A stretch of 64,000 nt of DNA from Irpex lacteus (GCA_001986395.2 MQVO02000032.1:1-64000), one strand, 5' to 3'. Shown: positions 1 through 9,659, numbered from the stretch's first letter. Notes: generated by a model from the sequence alone, not told the origin. Numbers and translations are program-made.

Positions 1-917
1 CGTCCTCATCAACCGCTCTCCGAACAGGGAGTCAGCCGTTGACTGGCCAACAGGTGAGGTCTCCTAAAATCACAGAAACGTTGGTGTGAAAAGCGAGGTA
101 CAAATACAGAAAAAGTCGACCACTTACTTCAACTGCATCCCGTCCTGCGAGCTTTTCAGCCGCGTCCTGGCCGTCGACGTCCATGGAATCAGCGCGGGGC
201 GCGTTCACGGAGTCGATGTTCATCGCGTCCGCCTGTGCCATGGGGACATGACATACTTAGCAAGTCGGTCGTTTACTAGTCGAGTACTTTGCTACTCACC
301 CGCCTGCACCAGATGCTCCGACATCCGTGGCCCCGGCCTTCGCCTTGCCCTTGCCCTTGCCCTTGCCCTTGTCCTTCTCCTTGCGCACGTCCTCGTCCTG
401 GTCTTGGCCTTGGCTTTGGCCTTCGTCTTCGTCTTCGTCGTCGTCGTCGTCGTCGTCGCTTCGCCTTCGCCTTCGGCTTGGCCTTGGGCTTGACCTTGTA
501 TTCATCATCATCACTTACCTCGCCCTCCTCCTTCTCCCTCGTCGTGCTCCTCTTCATCTGAGCCCGACCCCGAATCATCCTCGTCCTCCTCTCGTCCTCT
601 TTATCACTCTCCTCCACGGCCACTCCCCCTCCGTCCTTTCTTCGCCCCAGGCTGTACGCATACACATGTCAGACGTTTCCAACCGACTGTTTTGGTACAT
701 ACCTTGCCTGGCGTGCTCTTCGCGGCGACCGTTTTCTCCCAGAGGCCGGCGCAACTTTCTACAATCAATGGTGAGATGGTGCACATTGCAGTGAGAGCGT
801 CTGTGATCTACCTTGCTCGACGTGCTGGCAGTACCAGCCGCTTTCTTTTCCCTACCAGCCTACGTAAACTAGTAAGAAGACCCATCTGGCGTAGTACTAT
901 CGCTGCACTTACCTTCG
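1..917 (-). CDS. Low-complexity charged protein, multi-exon, 3' end outside the window
   Basis: A minus-strand gene is suggested by an ATG near 917 followed by short segments bounded by GT..AG sites (for example donors near 902, 811 and 705). Later segments encode Lys/Ala/Pro-rich text, then Arg runs or Asp/Glu runs depending on frame (about 400-560), then Gln/Gly, Lys/Gly and finally an Asp/Val/Asn-rich stretch (about 125-245). The (GTC/GTT)n-like repeats at 420-470 keep several frames open, so the correct frame through the repeat is uncertain. Lys-rich and acidic tracts suit a nuclear protein, but no domain is recognised. The exon structure is a guess; only the strand and the general character are supported. 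Confidence 0.35.
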
Positions 918-1434
918 ATTGTTAACCATTTTCGCGATCGAGGGTTCAGTCTACTTGTTCGAGTTCGAAAGGTGGTCCAAGCGATGTGTAGATGGATGTA
1001 AGATGTCAAGTTTGATAGTGACACCGAACGCAGTTCACCGCTCTGTGACACGTCACACAACGCACATGGCTTTAGTCACGGGATCGTGACACACAGTGTT
1101 CGCTAACGAGCGAGATCGACCGATAGCCAGCTGGGAAGTTATCGGACCTCGATCCCTGCTACCCCTCCTCGGCCAGGTGACGCAGTGATGGAGTTGAGTT
1201 TTACACGAGCCTTAGCCTGGTATTGATTGCTCTCACGAATAGCTCATTCCAGTGTCGCACCTAGTCTCCGATAACTTGCGAGCAGGTTATCGGGCCAACA
1301 TCACGTCCATATCAATAAAATCGCGGGCTCTTTCTCGAAAATGTAGACATCGATGCAATAAAAACTGATACAAGCGTATTATAACGATCTCCCCTAACTT
1401 TCTTAACAGAACCACACCACGATATTACGCAAGC
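918..1434. other. Gene-free spacer with two CCGATA palindromes
   Basis: No convincing coding segment on either strand. Two copies of the 26-bp palindrome CCGATA-N14-TATCGG lie at 1120-1145 and 1268-1293; the second extends to 8-bp arms (CCGATAAC/GTTATCGG). Confidence 0.6.
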
Positions 1435-2651
1435 TCATTCGTTATCGCCCGCCTCAAGCTCCCTGATGGTTTTTAAAACCTTGTCCGCTTGCTGGCTCAT
1501 TTCTAGCTCTTGTCTGCGTAGATAGCGATACTCGTCTCGAAGTGCTGCGAGACCGGTTTTAGCCACAGGGCGGGCTTTATTCATCGATCTATCAGACATT
1601 GATGAGAAGCTGCGTGGCGGGACTAAAGAATATGCAGGTGTGTGGTTAGTATGTAACGGAAGCCGGTGACAAACAACTTACCGCCGTCCACTACAGCCGT
1701 CGAGGGTCCGGCTGATGCATTCCTAGCAGAGGAGGAAGCAGAGGATCGTGGGGCCGCAGCTGCGATAGTTTCGCACGGTGAGAAATCGACCAAAGATCTC
1801 ACCCGCCAAGACTTACTTGACAACTCGTTATCTGGTGCGCGCTGCTTCGCCTTGCCTTTTTTATCACGCACGGACGTGATCGTGCGCCTCTGCTTTGTAG
1901 GTGACGGCGGAGCAGGATCATCGTCGTCCTGCTGCCGCTTTTGAACAGCAGGCGCCGGAGGGATAACCTCAGGATACTCTGGAAACCCAGCAATCGCGCC
2001 GAACAGGTCCACAATGGCCTCATGTCGATAGCGCTCCTTTGGCTCACGGCCGCTATACGCACTGCATCCAGTATGCTGGTGGTTGCAATACGTGCATCTT
2101 TGAATCTTGACGTGCTTCCGATCCAGAGGCAACACGCACGTTGCACGCGCAGAGTTGAGACATAATTCACACTGATGCCACCCCATGTTAGCCATTTAAT
2201 GTTCAACAACTCGCGACGATTCCTAGCTCACCCGGTCGTCTCCTTTCAATACCACCGCAGCTCTCCCGATTTTCCACACCGTTCCCTGGTCGCCTGTAGG
2301 TTTGTGGGACGTAACACCCTTACCTTTCCTGTCGTCGCGCGGACTGCCATGCGACGAGGGTTCCTCGTCTTCTTCGAGTTCATCTTCCTCCTTTTCAGAC
2401 GACTCACTCTCCTCGGTCTCCGGCACTATCCTATTCCTGAGACGTCTCGCCTTCCCTGGCGATGCGAGAGCTGTACTCCCCTCATAGTCACTGGCGCTAT
2501 CACTCTCGTCCTCGAGTTCGTCGTTCAGCTCCTTCGACACGCCGTCGGAGTCCCTCACGTCGTTGACGATGTCCTCCTCATCTTTCTGGGGGTCAGGGAC
2601 TACAATTTTGCCCAGGTCCTTACCTGACAGAGCGCGTGAGTTCAAATCCAT
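1435..2651 (-). CDS. Cys-rich, acidic, lineage-specific protein (putative zinc-binding)
   Basis: Three exons: 2651-2232, 2171-1682 and 1622-1435, giving 365 codons plus stop with consistent phases. Residues 1-140 are strongly acidic (Glu/Asp/Ser runs) and basic-patched. Exon 2 opens with a Cys cluster, C-x2-C-x7-C-x14-C-x2-C-x5-C, followed by His residues, which looks like a small zinc-binding module. A Pro/Ser/Lys-rich linker follows, and the C-terminus (exon 3) is a predicted coiled coil rich in Glu, Gln, Arg and Leu. The ATG at 2651 starts the open frame, and intron 1 cleanly removes the stop that would otherwise end exon 1. I recall similar Cys-cluster proteins as expanded unknowns in agarics, but I do not know a function. 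The neighbour at 3314-4257 also ends in a coiled coil. Confidence 0.65.
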
Positions 2652-3313
2652 GAGGAATGAGTGAACCGACCAGTAGCCCGCGCGATTGCTTGAGCAAGGC
2701 CTGGGGGCGTCCCTTCACGCTTGGCGGGCATGATGGGAATCCTCACAGCATGAGCAGATAGAGCTTCCTGTGTGCAAGTTATTCAGCGAAATACGAATAT
2801 GCTAATTACCTGCACTCACTGTGCTTCGTTGTGCACCCTGCTTCACCTTGGCTGAATTGGATGTGCTGGGCATTACGTTGATTCTAGTGTGATGCTCATG
2901 AACATACATGCAGGGGTAGAGTAATCATTGGCCTACATTGAAAGGACGCAGTGGTTTTTGCAGAAGAATGAGGCGATGGCGGAGGCGAAAGATGAGTGCG
3001 AAGGACATAATGTATAGATGAATTGCAGCACGTGTTAAACATCGCCGTGCTCACGTGGTCGTAATGCACGAGTCAACACGTGGCACTGCGCGGCAACAGC
3101 AGCGCGCAACAGCGGTCGCACGATTCACTCAGCAACCTCCCCGATATCATGGTCGCAAGTTATCGGGGGCCACGCATGCGCCTCACAATCGTTTGATTCG
3201 CAGGTTTTCCCTTGGAGCTCAAAAAACAATACGAGTCGTAGCGCGTCAATCGTTCATGTCGTATACTATAGCACACGTTAGGTCCTAAAAATTGAATAAT
3301 CCAGCGAAACACG
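2652..3313. other. Intergenic; one CCGATA palindrome
   Basis: No gene seen. A palindrome copy at 3139-3168 has 8-bp arms (CCCCGATA/TATCGGGG) and the family's 14-bp spacer. A CACGTGGTCGT string near 3053 recurs near 6020. Confidence 0.5.
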
Positions 3314-4257
3314 TCAAGAAGCTGTCTCTTGAGCGGGACGATCTAGCATCAGGAGAGCCTGTCTCTCGATGAGTTCGATCTCCTTTTCATACACCTTGGC
3401 GATGAGCGTCATGTTAAAAATACGCTCTTTCGCCCTCTCCAGTAACGATCGATACACAGCTGCTCGTATTCGCAGAGTCTCTGCTTCGGACTCGCGATTC
3501 ATCCTGATAGGTAGCTTGGCAAGTATCGAGATTTTCTCGAGCTCCTCTTCGTGTGCGACATTCGTTATTGGATTGCCGACGCAAACGAACATCACTCCCG
3601 CACTCACCTTTCTTCATTTCCGTCGATACGCCGTACTCGTCGAACATCTCTTCAATCGCCTCCACAGTAATTGACCCTTCCAAAGGTGGCATTGTTGGCT
3701 CAAAGAGTGGTGTCCGCCGTGCGTACTCAGCCGCCCAAAAATACAGGCCGTCGTCTGTCTTGCTAACATCTTCGACAGCAGCGAGAAGCTCGCGACTAAT
3801 CGACGGCTAGGGATATGTCTCAGCGCCTGAGAGTAAAAGCACGTTAATTGTCTTCTCGCTCACCTCGCGACGATTAACATCGCCTTTGTTGTCTCCATCG
3901 CGTTCGAATTGACGATGCCTCGAAGTATTCGCATTTGCCTGCTTGGCACGAGAACTGCTTCCTGCCTGTTTGCTACCCGATGTGGGATATGCGCTTGGAA
4001 CCTTGTCGGTCAATTCAAGCTTTCCACGCGCGCCCACTAGTACTCTGTAATCTTTGAACTGGTCCTGTTTCAGCATCTCCTGCGCTATCCTCCCCTGGGC
4101 ACTCGCTGGAACGAGCCTGGGTGTTTTCTTCTTAGGCTCCCTATAGAAGCTATCAGTACAGCTTCATTAATTCCCTGAAAACGTACATGTCAATGCTGGA
4201 TGACGGTAGCAAGCGAACGTTGGCCGGACTTAATCGATGGGCAGTATGGATACTCAT
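3314..4257 (-). CDS. Lineage-specific coiled-coil protein, unknown function
   Basis: Four exons (4257-4187, 4140-3864, 3806-3608, 3546-3314) join to 259 codons plus stop with consistent phases. Exon 2 is Lys/Gln/Ser-rich and basic. Exon 3 has a mixed helical segment containing the short motif YFWAAEYARRTPLFEP. Exon 4 is a predicted long coiled coil (repeated Glu-Leu-Ile/Arg heptads) to the C-terminus. No known domain is recognised. The reading frame could run through two of the introns only at the cost of stops, so splicing is needed. It lies head-to-tail with the Cys-rich gene 1435-2651 and shares its architecture of disordered front and coiled-coil end, so the two may be distant relatives or partners (inference). 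Confidence 0.65.
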
Positions 4258-4440
4258 GGCAGGCTCTCACGCAGATGCTGTAGTACTGTATTGAAACCAC
4301 GTGGCACTTGGGACTTGTCATACGGGATGTCAGTACCGACAAAACTGTACTCAGTTGTATCTTCTAAGACAATATCGACGCGTTGAACCGCCAATCCATT
4401 GCTACGAAGCACTGTTGTAGCGGCTCAAGCGGGCCACTCA

Positions 4441-4466
4441 CCGATATCTGTCTCGAGAGATATCGG
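4441..4466. repeat. CCGATA-N14-TATCGG palindrome, 9-bp arms
   Basis: Perfect inverted repeat CCGATATCT/AGATATCGG in the short spacer between two minus-strand genes; the core spacer is 14 bp as in all family members. Confidence 0.85.
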
Positions 4467-4563
4467 ACATACCTTCAGTCTGTCGACGAGAATGGAGCGG
4501 AAACTGCCATGTAGCCAGCTAAGAGATGTCAGAGTTGCGCGCGCCAATCATTGTGACAACCGT

Positions 4564-5947
4564 CTAGCAGACAATGAAACGAGCCGACTCATTCACAGGG
4601 TCCTTTCTCAGCCATGCAACCATTGCCCTGATCATTTCCTGCGTATTTCTGAGGCGTGAATGAGTAGCCACCCTAGTCTGTCGTAAACGCTGCACGTACT
4701 TATCTGATCCTGTGCTCGATCGATACCCTTTCCCAAATACCTTCGCCCTCCTCAGTTCCTGAGATATTCTATACATCTGTTCCTTGATATCTCCGTCAAC
4801 TCCGAAAATGGGATACATGCGATCCGCCATGTGCAGTGGCTTGGAGTTCAGGCGGTGGTGGTCGCCGGGCTTTAGCGAGAGAGACCAGGTGGTTGCGGAC
4901 AGCGGCGAATCGTATGGCTTCCATGAAAGCTCGAGTGGGGAAAGCTTTATCGCCAAGCTGTGCTTGTCTTCAACCCAACGCACTTTGCGGTGTTGGAAGT
5001 GTTTGCCAAGGTCGTCATCCAGAAGTTGAATGTTGAGAAAACCGATACGCTGGTATTTACGCATGAGACCATCAATGGTGGCGTCTCGGGGCTTCAGCGC
5101 AAGGTTCAAATCCAGGGCAAGTGTGGCCGACGGGTATAGGCAGTACGCTTTCTCAAAGGTGATAAAGTTCAACGCGCAAGCTGAAATGCTCCAAATGTCA
5201 GTAGCATGTCATGTGACTGAAAAACATTCGCGTACTCGAGTCGAAGCTCAGAATCGTCTCAGCTGGTGAGCAGCGAACAGCAACCAACTGCACCCTGCGA
5301 GGGTGCCCATCGACCACTTTGATAAATTCAAAAACACCCAACACACCGTTGATATAGAAATTGGGAGTGTGGAGATGGGCTCGCATGCGTCGAACAGCAT
5401 TCAGGAAATCACCGACGTGCCATCCATAGTTTGGAGCCTGCATGGACTGGTGCGCCATAGAATGAAGTCGAGCTCCGAACGGGCTGAACTGGTACCCGTT
5501 AACCTCCAACCAGGTCCCAACTGCGGGAGCAGCTTCGTAGGACACGTATAGGTCGAGAGCAGGGCGTGTTCTGAAATCCACCGTGAAGAAGTTGCGTGCG
5601 AAGGACCCAGAGATTACTGCCCCGGTTCGTGCTTGCAGCAAGCGGAAGGCGTCCGGATGATTGAAATAATCCCTGAGACTACGATTGATTGAGAATCTGC
5701 GTGGAAGCACGGCGTCGACGAGTAGTTTCATGAAATGCGTGAGGCAGCGAAGGCGAAACAAATCAGGCACCCGGAGGTACTTCACGAGCTCCCAACAGAG
5801 CTCATCAATCATAACGAAAAGCAGAAACGGTGGCGGCGGAGACTCTGACATTGTCGTAGATGGAGGTAGAGAGGCAGAAGTAACGTGCATGCAGCGCACA
5901 TCGTTCACAGTATTAAGAAACATCGTCTTCGAGTTCGGTAGTCTCAT
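4564..5947 (-). CDS. Agaric F-box-like protein with GS...DLYV segment
   Basis: Two exons, 5947-5236 and 5180-4564, join in frame to 442 codons plus stop. Residues about 45-80 resemble an F-box-like helix pair (short motif DELCWELVKYLRVPDLFRLR). Next come the motifs VISGSFARNFF and LDLYV, the GS...D-x-D/DLYV arrangement I recall in a large agaric family whose core resembles a nucleotidyltransferase fold. Here the first acidic position of the usual D-L-D triad appears as Ala (ALDLYV), so catalysis is doubtful. The C-terminal half has a conserved-looking hydrophobic domain. An internal ATG at about 5850 is an alternative start. Likely an E3 substrate adaptor or a relative of unknown role. Confidence 0.65.
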
Positions 5948-6304
5948 AGTTACGCGTCATTTACGTGTAGGCATTACCGAAAACTTGTTGCCGCGATGGA
6001 TATGTGTTGGATTGCTTATGTCACGTGGTCGTGAAAGACACTGCTTCCGACAAAGCAGTACCATCCAGCGATGCACCACTGGGAAAGGCGGTATTCATTT
6101 GAAAGTGGTGGGTACAGCTTATGCACCTCTGACACGATGGAGGGGTCCGCCGATAAGTAGATAGTCAGCTATCGGTAACGCATGAGAATACAGCTGCAAT
6201 GACAGCGTAATGAATTCGCTCTCTGAGCGTACGTCTTACTCAAATCTTATCTCAACCTACTTACATTCCGATGTAGAATCACGCACCAATTCTATTTTGT
6301 GCCT

Positions 6305-6396
6305 CCGATATTTGAACGCAGATTTATCGGTGAGACGGATGTCATGCCGGCACAAATCCGGCAGCTCCTGCCGATATGATCATAGAAAAATATCGG
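6305..6396. repeat. Three-hairpin module A
   Basis: CCGATA palindrome (6305-6330), a small hairpin TGCCGG-N7-CCGGCA (6345-6363), then a second palindrome with 7-bp arms (6371-6396). Homologous in layout to 7053-7143. Confidence 0.7.
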
Positions 6397-6460
6397 ACGA
6401 GGTCACGAGAATATACGACACGTTCTCCAATCCTTCCCTGTGTCTTTATTGGAGTTGACC

Positions 6461-6640
6461 AAAAATTGTGTCGGCAGCTGGGTGAGCCCCCTCGTTCTGA
6501 CATGCAACGGGGCACGTATGCAACGGGGCACGTGAGACAGGTGGGGCACGTGTCAGGGCTGTCCACAATTGCCCTGAGCAGGAGTCGAACCGGCGACTTC
6601 AAGTCGCGATTCTACTCCTACGCCAAACGGCCGACATTCA
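6461..6640 (-). ncRNA. Putative Pol III unit 1: tRNA-like head + hairpin + T5
   Basis: On the minus strand an A-box-like TGGCGTAGGAG (6625-6615) is followed after 23 bp by a perfect B box GGTTCGACTCC (6591-6581). A hairpin follows (CTGACATG 6497-6504 against CGTGTCAG 6549-6556) that encloses a 16-bp tandem repeat (6502-6533), then T5 (6465-6461). The A-B gap is shorter than in a true tRNA and the acceptor stem does not pair, so this is tRNA-derived rather than a tRNA. Related units lie at 7721-7890 and 8549-8745. Confidence 0.5.
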
Positions 6641-7052
6641 CAGCTGTGCGTATAAGCCTCTGCGTTAAGTTGAACAGCAGTCCATCAGTTCACTGCCCTG
6701 ACACGCAAAGCATCGTATAAATGGGGGTACACTTCACGTAGGCAACTGCTCAAGTGCCGAGTAGCCTCCTCAGCAGCACGCGAGGGCACTCACTCGAGTC
6801 TGCAGACCGGTCGCTCGGATTAACTTATGCACCCGGCTGATAGTCATCTTCGGGAATACAGCTATGCATTGAGATTGCAGCACCATGGCATGTGTCGGCA
6901 TTTGAATCATTAACAGACCAATTTGCGACTATGACAAGTTGTCTACTTCACACTACTAGCAACACCAACCCAGCTAAGGTCCTAAGGTAGCATTGGCTCT
7001 GCCTCCCTTTTTCATACTGAGAATGAGTTGCGTAAGGTCCCCACTCATGTTG

Positions 7053-7143
7053 CCGATATTCGAGCAGATTTTTATTGGTCTACTGGACGCTGAGGCATAC
7101 GAGGCCTCGAGTTCACGCCGATAAAGCTCCAGCACAATATCGG
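7053..7143. repeat. Three-hairpin module B
   Basis: Near-palindrome (7053-7078, one mismatch), a small hairpin GAGGC-N7-GCCTC (7092-7108), and an exact palindrome (7118-7143). Flanking sequence downstream of 7143 is recognisably similar to that downstream of 6396, so the two modules are duplicates. The central stem sequence differs but the 7-nt loop is kept. Confidence 0.7.
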
Positions 7144-7720
7144 CCGATGTCGTAAAACTATACGGCGTGTTCTTCCAATATTTCCTCACCACGAGCAAAT
7201 GTCGATCAGAGGCTTCGGAAAGGCGCACAAGAGCAATCGATTGAGTGAATTAATCGCACAGTTAGTCAAGTAATCGCATAGTTCAAACCGGTTCTTTCCC
7301 TGCGGTAAAAAGTTCACTTCTTTGTGCTCGGCAGTATTCTCCGGGTTGAAGGTAAGACTATGAGAGCGTCGAAACACTGTTCAAAAATGATCATCTCCGC
7401 TACGAACAAAGGTATACAATCGGCTGAATAGCAATCGGGAGTGCTCTAGTGCGACCAATCTCGGTCAGTCGCCATGGCGTTCCCTTTATGCTTACTGACA
7501 GGGTTCACTTTTCGACGGTTTTTTGCTCGGTTTTCGTGTGGAAAAAAGACTACATGTTCTCTCGAATTACAATGTTCTGTGATCTTTCCGAACATCTAAT
7601 TATAAGGTGCTTTATCTGAAACACGTTAGGTGTGTATCTTGATCCCTTTTTCACGCATTTTGGGTACGCTCTGATCTGCTTTTTCCCGAAGTGAGTGTCT
7701 TGTTGTTAGAATAACACAAC

Positions 7721-7890
7721 AAAAAAACGGACGGGGCCTGGAACATGATCCCATCAGCTGGACCTCCTTTGGTGAAGGAGGTCCACCGGACGAGGCATAT
7801 GCCAGCACCGCCCATAATTGCCTCAACCGGGAGTCGAACCAGCGACCCTGTGTCGTGATCATACCCCTGTGCCAAATGGCCGACATCGAG
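7721..7890 (-). ncRNA. Putative Pol III unit 2: tRNA-like head + hairpin + T7
   Basis: A box TGGCACAGGGG (7874-7864), 23-bp gap, exact B box GGTTCGACTCC (7840-7830). A linker leads to a perfect 10-bp hairpin (GGACCTCCTT 7760-7769 / AAGGAGGTCC 7775-7784, 5-nt loop), then a conserved tail containing GGATCATGTT and T7 (7727-7721). A transcript of about 165 nt is implied. The order head-hairpin-terminator matches units 1 and 3. Confidence 0.55.
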
Positions 7891-8275
7891 CACCTTTCGT
7901 CAATGTCTTTGTATTCAGACTCTGCGTACTTCGGTAATATATACTCCATTCGATATCGGTAGAATTCAACGATGCAAGATGATGACTGCTTCTGGCATAA
8001 AGGGATAGCATGCTGAGATGGCAAACTGCCACATCCCACGCTTCTACACAATAAGGATAGCTCGCGTACTACATTCCGATAACATTCTGCACACGTATCG
8101 GGGTTTCAATAGGCGTTGTCTGACTTTGCGTTGGTGATTTACACTCACATTCCCAACAATTGTCCTGAACGTTACAGGAACCTCAGTCAATACGTGTGTT
8201 TGGGTGCTAACTGACACTCCAAGGCCACCTGAACACAAACCCAACTGAATCCTATGTACTTCTTTATACAGCAAT
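7790..8275. repeat. Direct repeat copy 1 (tRNA-like head plus upstream region)
   Basis: About 480 bp nearly identical to 8640-9125; contains the head of Pol III-like unit 2 and a CCGATA palindrome (8076-8101). Confidence 0.8.
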
Positions 8276-8548
8276 GGAACTAAGTTTTTCCTGACGTGCG
8301 CCGATAATACCTCAGCATCTTATCGGCGCACCCCTCGACTTATTACTGTGAGGTGCTCATCCCTTTGATATATACTCCATTCGATATCGGCAGAATTTAA
8401 TGATGCGAAACGATGGCTGCTTCTGGCATAAAGAGCCAACATGCTGGAATGGCCAACTGCCACGACTTCCGCTTCTACGCAACAACGATAGCTCACGGAC
8501 TACATTGTGATAACATTCTACCAATTTCTCCTGTCTTTTCGTCGGCAT

Positions 8549-8745
8549 AAAACAAAAGACAGAATGGGGTCTGAAACATGATCCTATTTGGATGGCAAGC
8601 ACGTGGTGCATGTGGTGCAGCACCGCGTGCGGGCCATCCAAATAAGGCATGCGATGCCAGCACCGTTCATAGTTGCCCCAATCGGGGATTGAACCAGCGA
8701 CCTCATGTCGTGATCATACCCCTGTGCCAAATGGCCGACATTGAG
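8549..8745 (-). ncRNA. Putative Pol III unit 3: tRNA-like head + 60-nt hairpin + T4
   Basis: A box TGGCACAGGGG (8729-8719), 23-bp gap, B box GGTTCAATCCC (8695-8685). Then a 60-nt hairpin at 8585-8644: 12 bp outer stem, a 2x2 internal loop, 5 bp, a 1x1 mismatch, 5 bp and a 10-nt loop, so 22 paired positions in all. T4 runs follow at 8557-8554 and 8552-8549. Flanks on both sides of the hairpin are shared with unit 2, but the hairpin sequence is unrelated. Stem length is in the range of a fungal milRNA precursor. Confidence 0.55.
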
Positions 8746-9125
8746 CACCTTTCGTCAATGTCTTTGTATTCAGACTCTGCGTACTTCGGTAATCTATACT
8801 CCATTCGATATCGGTAGAATTCAACGATGCAAGATGATGACTGCTTCTGGCATAAAGGGATAGCATGCTGAGATGGCAAACTGCCACATCCCACGCTTCT
8901 ACACAATAAGGATAGCTCGCGTACTACATTCCGATAACATTCTACACACGTATCGGGGTTTCAATAGGTGTTGTCTGATTTTGCGTTGTTGATTGACACT
9001 CACATTCCCAACAACTGTGTAGAACGTTATAGGAACCTCGGTCGACACGTGTGTTTGGGCGCTAATTACAAGCCCAAGGCCACCTGAACCCCAAGCCCAA
9101 CTGAATCCTATGTACTCTTTTCTAT
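8640..9125. repeat. Direct repeat copy 2
   Basis: Second copy, 850 bp downstream of the first. Differences concentrate outside 8720-8960. A diverged partial third copy lies at 8360-8520 and a short fragment of the far end at 10080-10190. Confidence 0.8.
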
Positions 9126-9130
9126 AGCAT

Positions 9131-9205
9131 GCGTCTTTGCCGTATCGAACCCACAGCCTTCTCGCTAAGACAGATCAGGCATCTCGACCATTACACTATG
9201 TCCCG
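9131..9205 (-). pseudogene. Degenerate tRNA-like sequence
   Basis: The minus strand has an A-box-like TAGTGTAATGG (9198-9188) and, after 36 bp (normal tRNA spacing), GGTTCGATACG (9151-9141). The acceptor and T stems do not pair, so a functional tRNA is unlikely. It probably belongs to the same tRNA-derived cluster. Confidence 0.35.
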
Positions 9206-9448
9206 TTGAATCTAACCGTGTCATCATGCCTTATATCACATGCCTTGACTCTGACTCTTGCACGAAATGCTTTACAATTATGACAAATCTTGCTCTCTGT
9301 CTCGTCAATATGATGTGCTTTTGAATTTCCGAACGTGTTGTTTTGTGGTTACCAGCGAATCACCTTGCTTGTTCACATTCCCACTGCTCTTGACATTTGA
9401 TACTGGTCACGTGTTGATGTACGGTCCGTCCGCCATTCATGATCGTTT

Positions 9449-9571
9449 GCCGACAGCAAGTTCAAATATCTGTCGGCTCAACATACCTTTTGTGCACCAC
9501 CCTTCGACGTAATTACTCACCCAATCTCAACAATTTCACCGATGACATTGTCATATTGCCATCGGCGAATT
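9449..9571. repeat. Two variant palindromes
   Basis: GCCGACAG/CTGTCGGC (9449-9456, 9470-9477) and CCGATG/CATCGG (9539-9544, 9560-9565). The second sits in a longer imperfect palindrome starting CAATT and ending AATTG. They resemble the CCGATA family but carry paired changes in both arms and a 15-bp core spacer. Confidence 0.6.
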
Positions 9572-9659
9572 GTTTAGACGTAGCAATTGGTATGTGATTA
9601 AATACTTGCGACGAAATAGTACCCATCCAGGGTACAAGTGTGCATTTCGCCGATAGAAT

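Larger units (their letters stand above)
1120..8956. repeat. Dispersed palindrome family CCGATA-N14-TATCGG (11 exact copies)
   Basis: Exact copies start at 1120, 1268, 3141, 4441, 6150, 6305, 6371, 7118, 8076, 8301 and 8931. Each has the right half exactly 20 bp downstream of the left half. A twelfth at 7053 differs by one base (TATTGG). The 14-bp spacers are unrelated except in the duplicated pair 8076/8931. Arms are often longer than 6 bp: 8 at 1268 and 3139, 9 at 4441, 12 at 8297-8330. I found no copy after 9 kb. One chance copy of this 12-base pattern would be expected roughly once per 16 Mb. Possible roles are a dimeric DNA-binding site (inverted CCG/CGG or GATA-like halves), a conserved hairpin, or a transposon-derived end. 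Confidence 0.85.

Noticed and set aside
6560..6635. A functional tRNA gene on the minus strand
   Set aside because: The A-B box gap is only 23 bp, the acceptor ends do not pair, and T-stem pairing is poor. Described instead as a tRNA-like head of a longer unit.
7053..7228. A minus-strand peptide frame over the hairpin module
   Set aside because: The module's duplicate at 6305-6396 does not keep the frame, while the hairpin layout is kept.
7626..8051. A 141-aa minus-strand open frame
   Set aside because: It runs through the tRNA-like head and the repeat block, and recurs in the second copy for the same reason; nothing protein-like in composition.
8585..8644. A rho-independent-type terminator
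   Set aside because: The genome is eukaryotic and the hairpin lies inside a Pol III-like unit; such terminators are not expected.
1120..8956. CRISPR-like array (repeat with variable spacers)
   Set aside because: The repeated parts are the two arms of separate palindromes hundreds of bases apart, not evenly spaced direct repeats, and the organism is a fungus.
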